Shown here piece by piece: positions 6,351-13,336 of a stretch of 16,377 bases of DNA (positions within the stretch are counted from its first letter, which is position 1; each line of letters opens with the position of its first letter). Source of the stretch: Coriobacteriales bacterium. Its GTDB lineage: Bacteria; Actinomycetota; Coriobacteriia; Coriobacteriales; UBA8131. The notes under the pieces are model-generated. The model was not told the origin of the DNA. It was given only the letters and a program-made list of their open reading frames with translations, and did not search any database. The position numbers and the translations under genes are program-made. The stretch is taken from NCBI GenBank assembly GCA_031272005.1, contig JAISUQ010000009.1, positions 1 to 16,377 on the forward strand, given 5' to 3'.

Positions 6351-7196
6351 TCAGCAGAAGCGCTTGCGGATTCCCTCTCCCAAAAAATGGAACCCTGATA
6401 CGGTGGTGATAATTACCAGGCCAGGCGCTATAGAGCACCAGGGCGCGTTGAACAGGTAGTTCTGCGACTCGGCCAGCATCCGTCCCCAGCTGGGTGCCGG
6501 TGGTTGGATGCCGAAGCCCAGGTAGCTCATCGCGGCTTCAGCCAGTATGGCGTTGGAAAAGCCGATGACCAGGGCTGACAGCAGTACCGGCAGCAGGTTG
6601 GGCAGTATCTGACGGATGATAATCCGCACGGAACCAGCCCCCATGATCTTCGCGCTGTCAACAAAATCCAGATTGCGATATTGCAGCATGCTGCTGCGCA
6701 TGATGCGGGTGTATCCGGGCACGAAGAGAATCAGTAAAGCGAGAATAATAGTATAATCGCTCGTAGGCAGGACAGCCATCATAATCAAAGCCAGCAGTAT
6801 CCCCGGGAAGGCGCTCAAGGCATCCATGATGCGCATCACAACATCGCTGAGCAGGCCGCCAATATAACCGATAGTCAACCCGATGACGCTGCCAATCAGA
6901 GCCGAGCCCAGTACCGTGCTGGCAGCTACCAGCAGGGTATAACGCCCGCCAACCATAATGCGGCTGAAGACATCGCGACCAAAGGAGTCCGTGCCCAGCG
7001 GATGGCTCAATGAGGGCGCCAGGAACTGACTCTTATCAATCATCATCTCGCTGGGATAAGGTGTGTAAGCCAGGCTGAGCAGCGACAGGCCGGCGATAGT
7101 CGCCACCAATGCCATCCCAATCCGCGCATCCAGGCCCCAATGTCGCCGACCCCAAATCAGCGTTGCGCTGCCGGCTTTTTCTCCCGCTGAGCTCAT
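6351..7196 (-). CDS. Peptide-type ABC importer permease (DppC/OppC-like)
   Basis: This 281-residue integral membrane protein is the second permease of the importer. The N-terminal helix is near residues 26-44, followed by an external segment with H-P-L-G-T-D-S-F-G-R-D-V-F-S, the diagnostic DppC/OppC motif. Several further membrane helices follow. The cytoplasmic EAA loop, which docks on the ATPases, is seen as D-F-V-D-S-A-K-I-M-G-A-G near residues 177-188. The ATG overlaps the TGA of the first permease gene in an ATGA arrangement, so the two are translationally coupled. The length is normal for the family. Substrates of such systems include di- and oligopeptides and, in some branches, nickel. 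Confidence 0.92.
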   Translation of the reverse strand: MSSAGEKAGSATLIWGRRHWGLDARIGMALVATIAGLSLLSLAYTPYPSEMMIDKSQFLAPSLSHPLGTDSFGRDVFSRIMVGGRYTLLVAASTVLGSALIGSVIGLTIGYIGGLLSDVVMRIMDALSAFPGILLALIMMAVLPTSDYTIILALLILFVPGYTRIMRSSMLQYRNLDFVDSAKIMGAGSVRIIIRQILPNLLPVLLSALVIGFSNAILAEAAMSYLGFGIQPPAPSWGRMLAESQNYLFNAPWCSIAPGLVIITTVSGFHFLGEGIRKRFC

Positions 7197-8134
7197 TGCA
7201 GCCTGACCCGCGGATCGATGACCTTGATGCCGACATCCACCAGGGTATTGGCCAGAACTATAACCACAGCGATATACATCACCAGGGTTTGGACCATCGG
7301 AAAATCACGATAAGAGATGGAGGAGACCAGCAGGCGACCAATCCCCGGCACGCTGAAGACCGCCTCGATGATGATACTGCCGGCAAATATGTCGCCGATA
7401 ATCATGCCCAGGATGGTCATGGCGGGGATGATGGCGTTCTTTAAGGCATGGACCCGCAAAACCCGGCCAGGCGTGTTGCCTTTGCTTCTGGCTGTGCGGA
7501 TATAGTCGCTGGTCAGCTGCTGCATCAAGCTGTCACGCAGATACTTGCAGGCCATGCCGGCACAGGGCACGGCAATGGCCAGCGCCGGCCAGAAGAGGTA
7601 GACGATGAAGCCAGCGATGCTGGTCTCGTAGGAAATATACTTACCAGCCACAAACAGATGCAAACCCAACCCAAAGACCCAAATCAGCAGGACGCCCAAG
7701 AAGAATCCGGGTATGGAGATGAAGACAGTGGCTAACGTGGAGATGAGGCGGTCAATCCAGGAATCGGGAAACCGCGCCGCCAATAGTGCAGTCGGCAGGG
7801 CAATCAGCAGCATCAGGATGATGGCCATGGCTGCCAGCGTGGCGGTCACCGGAATATAGCTGGCGACCATTAAGTTGATCGGCAGTTTGTACTTGATGGA
7901 GGTCCCGGCATCGCCACTGAGAAACCCTGTCAGCCACTGGAGGTATTGGGCTGGCAGTGGTTGGTCCAATCCCAGTTGCGCACGCAGGGCGGCAACCTGG
8001 GCCTCGTTGGCATCCTGGCCGAGGATGACCCGCGCCGGATCGCCAGGCAGGATGGCGAAGGCCGCAAAGACCAGCAGCGACACCAGAATCAATGTCACCA
8101 GGGAAATCAGCAGTCTCTTGACGATAAAAGACAA
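7193..8134 (-). CDS. Peptide-type ABC importer permease (DppB/OppB-like)
   Basis: This 313-residue permease begins M-S-F-I-V-K-R-L-L with a long first helix (about residues 9-30), then the conserved P-G-D-P-A and G-L-D-Q-P-L-P-x-Q-Y-x-x-W periplasm-side motifs of the DppB/OppB group. About five further helices follow. The EAA loop is D-Y-I-R-T-A-R-S-K-G-N-T-P near residues 213-225, and the C-terminus ends D-P-R-V-R-L-Q, as is usual. The start codon is TTG, supported by GGAAAGG about 8 bases upstream and by the family's usual N-terminus. The gap to the binding-protein gene is 119 bases and contains a strong stem-loop, which probably lowers expression of the membrane components relative to the binding protein. 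Confidence 0.92.
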   Translation of the reverse strand: MSFIVKRLLISLVTLILVSLLVFAAFAILPGDPARVILGQDANEAQVAALRAQLGLDQPLPAQYLQWLTGFLSGDAGTSIKYKLPINLMVASYIPVTATLAAMAIILMLLIALPTALLAARFPDSWIDRLISTLATVFISIPGFFLGVLLIWVFGLGLHLFVAGKYISYETSIAGFIVYLFWPALAIAVPCAGMACKYLRDSLMQQLTSDYIRTARSKGNTPGRVLRVHALKNAIIPAMTILGMIIGDIFAGSIIIEAVFSVPGIGRLLVSSISYRDFPMVQTLVMYIAVVIVLANTLVDVGIKVIDPRVRLQ

Positions 8135-8180
8135 AACGGGGCCTTTCCAGTGTTGGCACCATTGACGGGGCGGGGCGCGA

Positions 8181-8231
8181 TGCCGATTGCTGCCGATGAG
8201 CGTTTGGGATGGTGATTGGCAGCAATCGGCA
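8181..8231 (-). promoter_or_regulatory. Intercistronic stem-loop between binding-protein and permease genes
   Basis: TGCCGATTGCTGCC at 8181-8194 is perfectly complementary to 8218-8231, a 14-bp stem that extends to 17 bp with a G-T pair, around a 17-base loop. It starts 22 bases past the binding-protein stop. In ABC operons such hairpins often protect the 5' transcript from 3' exonucleases or partly end transcription, giving more binding protein than permease. There is no U-tract after it on the minus strand, so processing or stabilisation is favoured. Confidence 0.65.
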
Positions 8232-8253
8232 CTTCAGACGATCAACTTCGAGC

Positions 8254-9840
8254 CTAGGAGACTTTCTTCACCAAGGAGAAGTCAATGACCCCGTAAAGCG
8301 GATACCCGACCAGCCCATCAAAGTCCTTGCTGACGGCGGAGAGGCCGGCGATGTCCTGGAGATAGACATTGGCTGCCTCATCCGAGATGATCTGTTGGGC
8401 CTGCTTGTACAGGGCAATCTTCGAGGTGTCGTCGATGGCCGCTACGGCTTCGGCGTATTTGGCGTCAAAGGCCGCACTGTTGAAGTTGTAGAAGTTATCC
8501 TCAGCAGTTGAGCGATAGCGAGCCAACTCAGCAGCGGGCGAGAGCGAAGCGCCGCCCACGCTGATTACTGTGGCTTGATAGTTGCGCCCGGCATAGACGT
8601 CTTCCAGCCAGGTTGGCCAATCAACCTGCTTGATGGTGGCATTGATGCCTACTGCAGCCAGCTGGTTGACTATCACCTGGGCAGTATCGACGTGGACAAC
8701 ATAGTTGGAGGGCACGGTAATCTCCAAATCGAAGCCGTCTGGATAGCCAGCCTCAGCCAGCAGCTGTTTGGCCTTCTCCACATCAGTGGGGTAAGCCTTG
8801 GTCAGGCTGGAGTCATAGTATTTACTCAGGCCAGGGATAATCGGCGTGCCCACCGGCGTGCCGTAGCCTTGGAAGGCCTTATCGATGATTTCATCGACAT
8901 CGATGGCGTAGTTCAGGGCCTGGCGCACCTGGACTTTACTCAACGGCTCGTAGGAGTTGTTCAAGGCCAGTTGCTGGACGGCATTGGAGTTGCGCTCGAC
9001 GATGTTGTAGGCCGACAGATCCAAGGTCGCTGCGTCGGAGGCAGCAATGCCAGTGCCATCGATGTTGCCGCTCTGCAGTGAGAGCACCGTGGCGTTGGTG
9101 TCGGCGCCGTAGACGATGGTCACCTTGTCCAGATAAGGCAGGCCTTCCTGCCAGTAATCATCATGGGCTACCAGCACCAGCTCTTGTTGCGGAGTGTAGC
9201 TCTCGAACTTGAACGGGCCGGTGCCGACGGGCTGTGTGGCCTGGTCGGTGTAATCGGCCGGAATGATGGGATTGGTCAGGGCAGTGAGGAATTCAGTGTT
9301 GGGTTCGACAAGCGTGATGGTCACCACGCCGTCATCGCTGACGTCGACTTTCTCCACCTGCTCAAAACTGGCGTAGACAGCACTGCCGTTGAGGGCCTGG
9401 TCGAAAGAATAGCGCACATCGGCGGGTGTGACCTCGGCGCCATTGTGGAACTTGACCCCCTTGCGCAGTTGCAGGACATAGACCTTGCCTTCCTCCTGAA
9501 TATCAAAGCTTTCGGCCAGGGCCGGCTTCATGTCACCGTTACTGTCGGACTTGACCAGCCCTTCGAAGATGTTGAAGAGAATGCCCTTAGTATCGCCACC
9601 CACAGCCAGATAGGGATCCAGGCTGTCGATCTCGGCACTGGAACCCCAACGCAGTTCGCCTCGTGATTCCTTGGGTGATTCGTCAGCGGCATCGGTGGCG
9701 TCAGCGGATGAATTGCCATCCGAGTTGGCCTGATTGCCGCAGCCAAACAGCATCAGGCTGGTGGCCAGTAACAGACTCAGGCTCACAGCCCAGAGAATTC
9801 TTATGGCGCTGAAACGCGCAGATTTACGTATAGCTTTCAT
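8254..9840 (-). CDS. Peptide-type ABC importer substrate-binding lipoprotein (SBP family 5)
   Basis: This 528-residue protein is the extracytoplasmic solute receptor of the importer. Basic residues and a hydrophobic segment up to residue 33 are followed by the lipobox L-F-G-C, with Cys34 the lipidated residue, so it is anchored on the outer face of the membrane. A Ser/Asp/Ala/Asn-rich linker precedes the mature domain. Family 5 motifs are visible: D-S-L-D-P-Y near residue 75, F-E-G-L-V-K, L-A-E-S-F with L-R-K-G-V-K-F-H-N-G-A-E-V-T-P-A-D-V-R-Y-S, then V-G-T-G-P-F and Q-A-L-N-Y-A-I-D. These are shared by peptide, nickel and glutathione binding proteins, and the ligand cannot be read from the sequence. 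AGGGGA lies 6 bases before the ATG. The gene heads a five-gene operon with a predicted promoter about 330 bases upstream. Confidence 0.92.
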   Translation of the reverse strand: MKAIRKSARFSAIRILWAVSLSLLLATSLMLFGCGNQANSDGNSSADATDAADESPKESRGELRWGSSAEIDSLDPYLAVGGDTKGILFNIFEGLVKSDSNGDMKPALAESFDIQEEGKVYVLQLRKGVKFHNGAEVTPADVRYSFDQALNGSAVYASFEQVEKVDVSDDGVVTITLVEPNTEFLTALTNPIIPADYTDQATQPVGTGPFKFESYTPQQELVLVAHDDYWQEGLPYLDKVTIVYGADTNATVLSLQSGNIDGTGIAASDAATLDLSAYNIVERNSNAVQQLALNNSYEPLSKVQVRQALNYAIDVDEIIDKAFQGYGTPVGTPIIPGLSKYYDSSLTKAYPTDVEKAKQLLAEAGYPDGFDLEITVPSNYVVHVDTAQVIVNQLAAVGINATIKQVDWPTWLEDVYAGRNYQATVISVGGASLSPAAELARYRSTAEDNFYNFNSAAFDAKYAEAVAAIDDTSKIALYKQAQQIISDEAANVYLQDIAGLSAVSKDFDGLVGYPLYGVIDFSLVKKVS

Positions 9841-9955
9841 GATTGTCCCCTATCCTGGGTAATTGGATTTTCTATTGAAGGAAACACCGGCAGTTGATGC
9901 TCTGCCTGGCCTGATTCGGCCTCAGCAGGCCGCTCGGGCGCTGGTGTCTGAATAT

Positions 9956-9988
9956 GCACATACAGGTTCCTTGTGTGCCTGTATGTGC
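9956..9988 (-). repeat. Perfect 11-bp inverted repeat in the operon leader
   Basis: The arms GCACATACAGG (9956-9966) and CCTGTATGTGC (9978-9988) are exact complements with an 11-base loop. It lies about 120 bases upstream of the binding-protein start. No U-tract follows on the minus strand. It is either an RNA structure of the leader or a DNA-binding site. Confidence 0.5.
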
Positions 9989-10152
9989 CAGGGCATGTGC
10001 ATGCAGATAATGTCGTTGCAAACAACGCAGCATGGCGCTTCAGGAGTAGGCGCGATATTCAAAGCGCGTAAGACCATCTGCCAACCACTCTTCTCTGAAT
10101 CCCCGGACGAGGGGAGCCGGTAACCCTACCGGAATCCTACCGAAAACTTATA

Positions 10153-10166
10153 AAACTTATAAGTTT
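10153..10166. promoter_or_regulatory. 14-bp palindrome at the predicted transcript start (operator candidate)
   Basis: AAACTTATAAGTTT is a perfect palindrome. A further half site, AAAACTTATA, precedes it at 10143-10152. It lies at about +3 to +16 relative to the predicted start of the ABC operon transcript, where a dimeric repressor could block transcription. Confidence 0.5.
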
Positions 10167-10175
10167 AATAGTGTA

Positions 10176-10204
10176 AGAATATCAGCTGAAACGCCTTTTG
10201 TCAA
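10176..10204 (-). promoter_or_regulatory. Sigma-70-type promoter of the ABC importer operon
   Basis: On the minus strand TTGACA (10199-10204) is a perfect -35 hexamer, followed by a 17-base spacer and the -10 hexamer TATTCT (10176-10181, four of six matches). The -35 hexamer lies inside a repeat related to the palindrome at 11004-11047. Transcription would start near 10169. Confidence 0.62.
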
Positions 10205-10220
10205 CCTCCCCACTGTCAAC
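10198..10220. repeat. Copy of a dispersed TTGTCAAC repeat
   Basis: The 23 bases TTGTCAACCTCC...CACTGTCAAC match 11038-11058 except for a two-base insertion and one substitution. In both places two TGTCAAC boxes stand in the same orientation and about one and a half helical turns apart. The copy at 10198 supplies the -35 hexamer of the minus-strand promoter. Confidence 0.55.
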
Positions 10221-10494
10221 TGCGGTTGGCTATCTGCCAGGCGTGCTCAGGCGCATCAGGTAGTCGGCTTTTTGGGCTATGGCTTTGGGTTTAACGCAAA
10301 TTTGTGTCAAAAAACTCCGAAATTCATGTTTGACCCGATGTCCAAGCCATGCCCTTGCCCTGCAGTCCTCTACAGTCTTTGAGCATTGACCCTATCGGTT
10401 ACCTTTGGTAAGCATTTGCTCAGCGTTTCTCGGAGTCGTTCTTTGGCGTATATTGGTTCTTGGACATTTATCTGCGCTGATAAGGGAGAGGGCA
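10205..10494. other. Divergent intergenic region, no gene seen
   Basis: This is the remaining space between the ABC operon promoter and the flavin-binding-protein gene on the plus strand. I see no convincing gene or RNA. A TATATT hexamer at 10449-10454 is a five-of-six -10 match for the plus strand with a poor -35. A short minus-strand stretch at about 10230-10300 is open, but no family is recognisable in it. Confidence 0.35.
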
Positions 10495-11001
10495 ATGGAA
10501 TTGGACGTTCACGCCGATTGGGGCCGCATCTGCGACTATGTGGATAAAGCGATGAAGGCGGGCATCTATGTCTCGTTGGCCACGGTGGATGCAGACGGCA
10601 TGCCCACAGTGATGCCGATTGGCTCCCTGGTCTTAGATACCAGCGAGCCGACCGGCTTCTTTTTGGAGAAGTTCCCCAAGAGTATTGCTGCAAACGCCTC
10701 GCATAACCCCAACTTCTGCATTCTGGCTGAGGACACCAAGCTCAGCCACATCATCAAGGAGTTGCGCGGCCGAGGTGGGGGATTGCTGGGCGTGAAGCTG
10801 TTTGGTACCTTCGGCCCGCGACGGGCGGCCAGTGCCGAGGAGAAGGCGCGCATCAAGGCTCGGCTGCCGCTGGGCAAGTTCGTCAATCTGGATAAGGTGC
10901 TGTTTGCCGAGGGCGGGGAGATTCGCGAGCTGACCTTCTCCCGCGCCGAAGCCATGTCCATCAGCGTGGACGAGAAGGCGGGCACCTACCAGCTGGGGTG
11001 A
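10495..11001 (+). CDS. Pyridoxamine 5'-phosphate oxidase family protein
   Basis: This 168-residue protein has the split-barrel flavin-binding layout of the pyridoxamine 5'-phosphate oxidase-like superfamily. A helix, D-Y-V-D-K-A-M-K-A-G, leads into the first strands I-Y-V-S-L-A-T-V-D-A-D-G-M-P-T-V-M-P-I-G-S. Then come the G-F-F-L-E-K-F-P-K-S-I-A-A-N segment and N-P-N-F-C-I-L-A. Members bind FMN, F420 or haem and carry out varied reductions; the true PdxH activity is unlikely because the protein is short and lacks the PdxH C-terminal block. The ATG at 10495 is preceded by AAGGGAGAGGG with good spacing; the frame can be extended upstream to 10405, but that stretch is not conserved-looking. It is a single gene converging on the HAD phosphatase. 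Confidence 0.85.
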   Translation: MELDVHADWGRICDYVDKAMKAGIYVSLATVDADGMPTVMPIGSLVLDTSEPTGFFLEKFPKSIAANASHNPNFCILAEDTKLSHIIKELRGRGGGLLGVKLFGTFGPRRAASAEEKARIKARLPLGKFVNLDKVLFAEGGEIRELTFSRAEAMSISVDEKAGTYQLG

Positions 11002-11003
11002 CA

Positions 11004-11047
11004 AGGTTGACAATGGGGACAGTTCTTGCCGTCCCCATTGTCAACCT
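11004..11047. repeat. Perfect 17-bp inverted repeat, REP-like palindrome
   Basis: AGGTTGACAATGGGGAC (11004-11020) and its exact complement (11031-11047) flank a 10-base loop. The right arm is partly repeated at 11048-11059 as CCATTGTCAACC. The element starts 2 bases after the stop of the plus-strand gene and ends 6 bases before the stop of the minus-strand HAD gene. It could act as a bidirectional terminator, although it has no U-tract. The GGGGAC/GTCCCC core resembles palindromes mobilised by REP-associated tyrosine transposases, which makes a mobile origin likely. Confidence 0.7.
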
Positions 11048-11053
11048 CCATTG

Positions 11054-11797
11054 TCAACCCGAAAGCAGGGCGGGCAGCTCGGTGAAGGTGGTGGCTTCCA
11101 GTTGGGCGCCGGCGGCCAACAGGCGTTGGCGTTCGAACATGCCCCAGAGGGCGGCGACGGCCAGCATGCCGGCGGCGCGGGCGGCCTGCATGTCATAGGG
11201 GCTGTCGCCGACGTAGGCGCAGCGTGCTGGCTCTACGCTCAGCCGGCTGGCGGCCAGTAACAGCGGGTCGGGCAGGGGCTTGTGGCGGCTGGTGTCGTCA
11301 GAGCCGATCAGCAGCTCGAAGTAGCCACCGAGGTCAAAGCAGTCCAGGCCGCGCTGGGCCAGGGCGTTGCGCTTGGAGGTCACCACGCCCAGGCGCAGGC
11401 CAGCTGCAGCCAGCTGCTCCAGGGTCTCAGCCACCCCGGCAAAACCGCGGATCAGCTCATCGTGCAGGCGGTGGTTGTGCTCGCGATAGGTGGCAGTCAG
11501 CTCATCGGCGTGCTCGGGTGAGAGTTTCTCCATCTGATCGCGCAGGGGGATGCCCACCATGTCCATCAGGACGTCATCGGGGATGACGCGATCGAGCACC
11601 GTGCGAGTGGCATGGCGAAAGGAGCGCAGTATCAGCCCTTTGGTGTCGATCAGGGTGCCGTCCAGGTCGAAGAGTATGGCGTCGAGGTCGGGGACAGGGC
11701 TGGTCACACTGCTCTGTTCTGCAGTTGCTCCCGCACCCGCTCTCACGCTCGCCTCCGCATCTGCATCCGCGTGCAAGCCGTTCTCGATGTCCCGCAT
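11054..11797 (-). CDS. HAD-family hydrolase, phosphoglycolate-phosphatase-like
   Basis: This 247-residue protein is a haloacid dehalogenase superfamily phosphatase of subfamily IA. Motif I is F-D-L-D-G-T-L-I-D-T with the nucleophile Asp44 and general acid Asp46. A helical cap follows, then motif II V-V-T-S-K-R-N, motif III as the Lys in R-H-K-P-L-P-D-P, and motif IV Y-V-G-D-S-P-Y-D-M-Q-A-A. The layout is that of phosphoglycolate and pyrophosphatase-like enzymes (Gph/PpaX); the substrate is open. The first 36 residues are Ala/Asp/Glu-rich, with a D-A-D-A-E-A stretch, and look like an unstructured extension; the conserved part starts near residue 37. The ATG at 11797 follows GGATGGGA. The stop codon is provided by the repeat copy that lies beyond the 17-bp palindrome. 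Confidence 0.88.
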   Translation of the reverse strand: MRDIENGLHADADAEASVRAGAGATAEQSSVTSPVPDLDAILFDLDGTLIDTKGLILRSFRHATRTVLDRVIPDDVLMDMVGIPLRDQMEKLSPEHADELTATYREHNHRLHDELIRGFAGVAETLEQLAAAGLRLGVVTSKRNALAQRGLDCFDLGGYFELLIGSDDTSRHKPLPDPLLLAASRLSVEPARCAYVGDSPYDMQAARAAGMLAVAALWGMFERQRLLAAGAQLEATTFTELPALLSG

Positions 11798-11837
11798 TTA
11801 TCCCATCCAATCGCGTATCGTTGAAGTGACTTGTTGA

Positions 11838-11845
11838 ATTATACT
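11838..11845. promoter_or_regulatory. Overlapping divergent -10 elements (HAD gene and rmuC)
   Basis: On the minus strand 11838-11843 reads TATAAT, an exact -10 hexamer for the HAD gene. On the plus strand 11840-11845 reads TATACT, a five-of-six -10 for rmuC. Neither has a good -35. The predicted leaders are about 35 and 45 bases. The two promoters could not be occupied at the same time. Confidence 0.42.
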
Positions 11846-11896
11846 GTGTTCAGGTTCTGGCGGCCCCTCTGGCCGCAGCTGCGGGAAAGGTTGAAG

Positions 11897-13336
11897 ATGA
11901 GCGAATTTGCGGTTTTCCTGATACTGGCCGCAGTGGCGGCGGTGCTGGTGCTGGCGGTGCTGATTCTCCAGATTGTGCAGCTGGTGCAGGGCCGGGGTGC
12001 CAACACCAGCCAGGAGGTGGAGCAGCTGCAAAACCAGCTGAATGTGGCTCAGGAGCAGCTGGCTCTGGCACAGCTGAAGCTGGAAGGGCTGGGCAGTGGC
12101 CTCAACGAAGGCCTGGGGCGTCTGGACGGGCTGATCAGGGAGGAGTTCGGGCGCAACCGCGAAGAAGCCCTGCGTCAGCAGCAGGCCGCCCGCGAGGAAA
12201 GCCAGAAGCTGCAGCAGGCCAACCGCGAGGAAACCACCAAGACCCTGCTGGACACCCGCGAGGAGACCCGCAAATCCCTGGGCGAGAACCGCGAGGAGTT
12301 GGCCAAGCAGTTCAAGGAAGTCCGCGAGACCATGGAAGGTCGCCTGGCAGCCATCCAAAACGATAACGCCGTCAAGCTGGAGGAGATGCGCAAGACCGTC
12401 GACGAGAAGCTGCAGGAGACGGTGGAGAAGCGCTTCGCCGAGAGCTTCACGTTGATCAGCGATCGTCTGGAGCAGGTGCACAAAGGTCTGGGCGAGATGC
12501 AGGTACTGGCCACCGACGTCGGCGACTTGAAGAAGGTGCTGGCCAACGTCAAGACCCGCGGCAACCTCGGCGAGTACCAGCTGGCAGCCATCCTGGAGCA
12601 AGTGCTATCACCCGAGCAATATTGCATCAATGCCCAAACCAAGAAGCGCAGCCAGGAGCGGGTGGAGTTCGCCGTGCGCCTGCCCGGCCAGGGCGACGAT
12701 GGCAACAGTGAGGTGCTGCTGCCGATTGACTCCAAATTCCCCATTGAGGAGTACGAACGACTGCTGGACGCCTACGAGGGTAAAAGCAGCGAGTCGCCAG
12801 AGGTGGTGCAAAAACGCCTGGTCGACCGCATCAAGGTCTTTGCCCGCACCATCCGCGACAAATATCTCAACCCGCCGATGACCACCGATTTTGCCCTGTT
12901 GTTCCTGCCCACCGAGGGGCTTTACGCCGAGGTGTTGCGGGTACCGGGCCTGCTGGACGAGATGCAGCGCAACTATGGCGTGATAGCCGTAGGCCCCACC
13001 AACCTGGTCGCCCTGCTGAACAGCCTGCAGATGGGCTTTCGCACCCTGGCCATCCAGAAGCGCTCCAGCGAAGTCTGGACGCTTCTGGGCGCCGTCAAGA
13101 CAGAGTTCGGCAAGTTCGCCGGTGTATTGGAGAAGGTCAAGGCCAAGCTGGACTCAGCCGCCAAGGAGATTGACAACGTGGGCACGCGCACCCGGGCCAT
13201 CAACCGCAAGCTGGATAAGGTCCAGGAGTTGCCCGGCACGGAGGCCGTTCCGTTGTTGGGCGACGGCGAGGTCGAGGCGGAGGTTGAGACGGAGGTAGGG
13301 ACGGAGGTTGAAGCGGATTACGAAGTCGAGGAGTAA
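11897..13336 (+). CDS. rmuC: RmuC-family DNA recombination protein
   Basis: The 479-residue protein has the RmuC layout: one N-terminal membrane helix (residues 4-30), a long coiled coil (about 38-215), and the conserved globular domain (about 217-440). The latter contains V-K-T-R-G-N-L-G-E-Y-Q-L (218-229), V-L-L-P-I-D-S-K-F-P (273-282), F-L-P-T-E-G-L-Y-A-E-V-L (336-347) and V-G-P-T-N-L-V-A-L-L-N (365-375). RmuC is a predicted membrane-anchored nuclease-fold protein that limits inverted-repeat recombination. Within the coiled coil six REE-type motifs recur every 11 residues, with Arg at 88, 99, 110, 121, 132 and 143. The C-terminus is a strongly acidic Glu-Val repeat tail (residues 457-479). 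The start is ATG 11897 because GAAAGG lies 6 bases upstream; an ATG at 11831 would place 22 unlikely residues ahead of the helix. Its last 19 bases overlap the end of dnaB on the other strand. Confidence 0.93.
   Translation: MSEFAVFLILAAVAAVLVLAVLILQIVQLVQGRGANTSQEVEQLQNQLNVAQEQLALAQLKLEGLGSGLNEGLGRLDGLIREEFGRNREEALRQQQAAREESQKLQQANREETTKTLLDTREETRKSLGENREELAKQFKEVRETMEGRLAAIQNDNAVKLEEMRKTVDEKLQETVEKRFAESFTLISDRLEQVHKGLGEMQVLATDVGDLKKVLANVKTRGNLGEYQLAAILEQVLSPEQYCINAQTKKRSQERVEFAVRLPGQGDDGNSEVLLPIDSKFPIEEYERLLDAYEGKSSESPEVVQKRLVDRIKVFARTIRDKYLNPPMTTDFALLFLPTEGLYAEVLRVPGLLDEMQRNYGVIAVGPTNLVALLNSLQMGFRTLAIQKRSSEVWTLLGAVKTEFGKFAGVLEKVKAKLDSAAKEIDNVGTRTRAINRKLDKVQELPGTEAVPLLGDGEVEAEVETEVGTEVEADYEVEE

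Larger units (their letters stand above)
9841..10168 (-). promoter_or_regulatory. Long structured 5' leader of the ABC importer operon
   Basis: The predicted transcript start near 10169 leaves about 330 untranslated bases, unusually long. Hairpins in it are TCCCC/GGGGA at 10100-10115, CCGGTA/TACCGG at 10117-10132, and a perfect 11-bp stem GCACATACAGG (9956-9966) with CCTGTATGTGC (9978-9988). A G+C-rich palindromic block lies at about 9905-9935. None matches a riboswitch class I know: there is no T-box GGGTGGTACC element and no B12 box. A 62-codon minus-strand frame within it, starting at a TTG at 10025, lacks a ribosome-binding site. Confidence 0.4.

Noticed and set aside
9837..10025. 62-codon minus-strand frame whose stop overlaps the binding-protein ATG
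   Set aside because: It starts with TTG, has no ribosome-binding site, shows no known domain and runs through strong hairpins. It is more likely untranslated leader.
9841..10168. T-box, cobalamin, SAM or glycine riboswitch in the ABC operon leader
   Set aside because: The core conserved sequences of these classes were looked for by eye and not found.
11798..12601. 267-codon minus-strand frame rich in Leu and Gln
   Set aside because: It is the antisense of the repetitive RmuC coiled coil; the Leu-rich composition comes from the GAG/CAG codons on the other strand.
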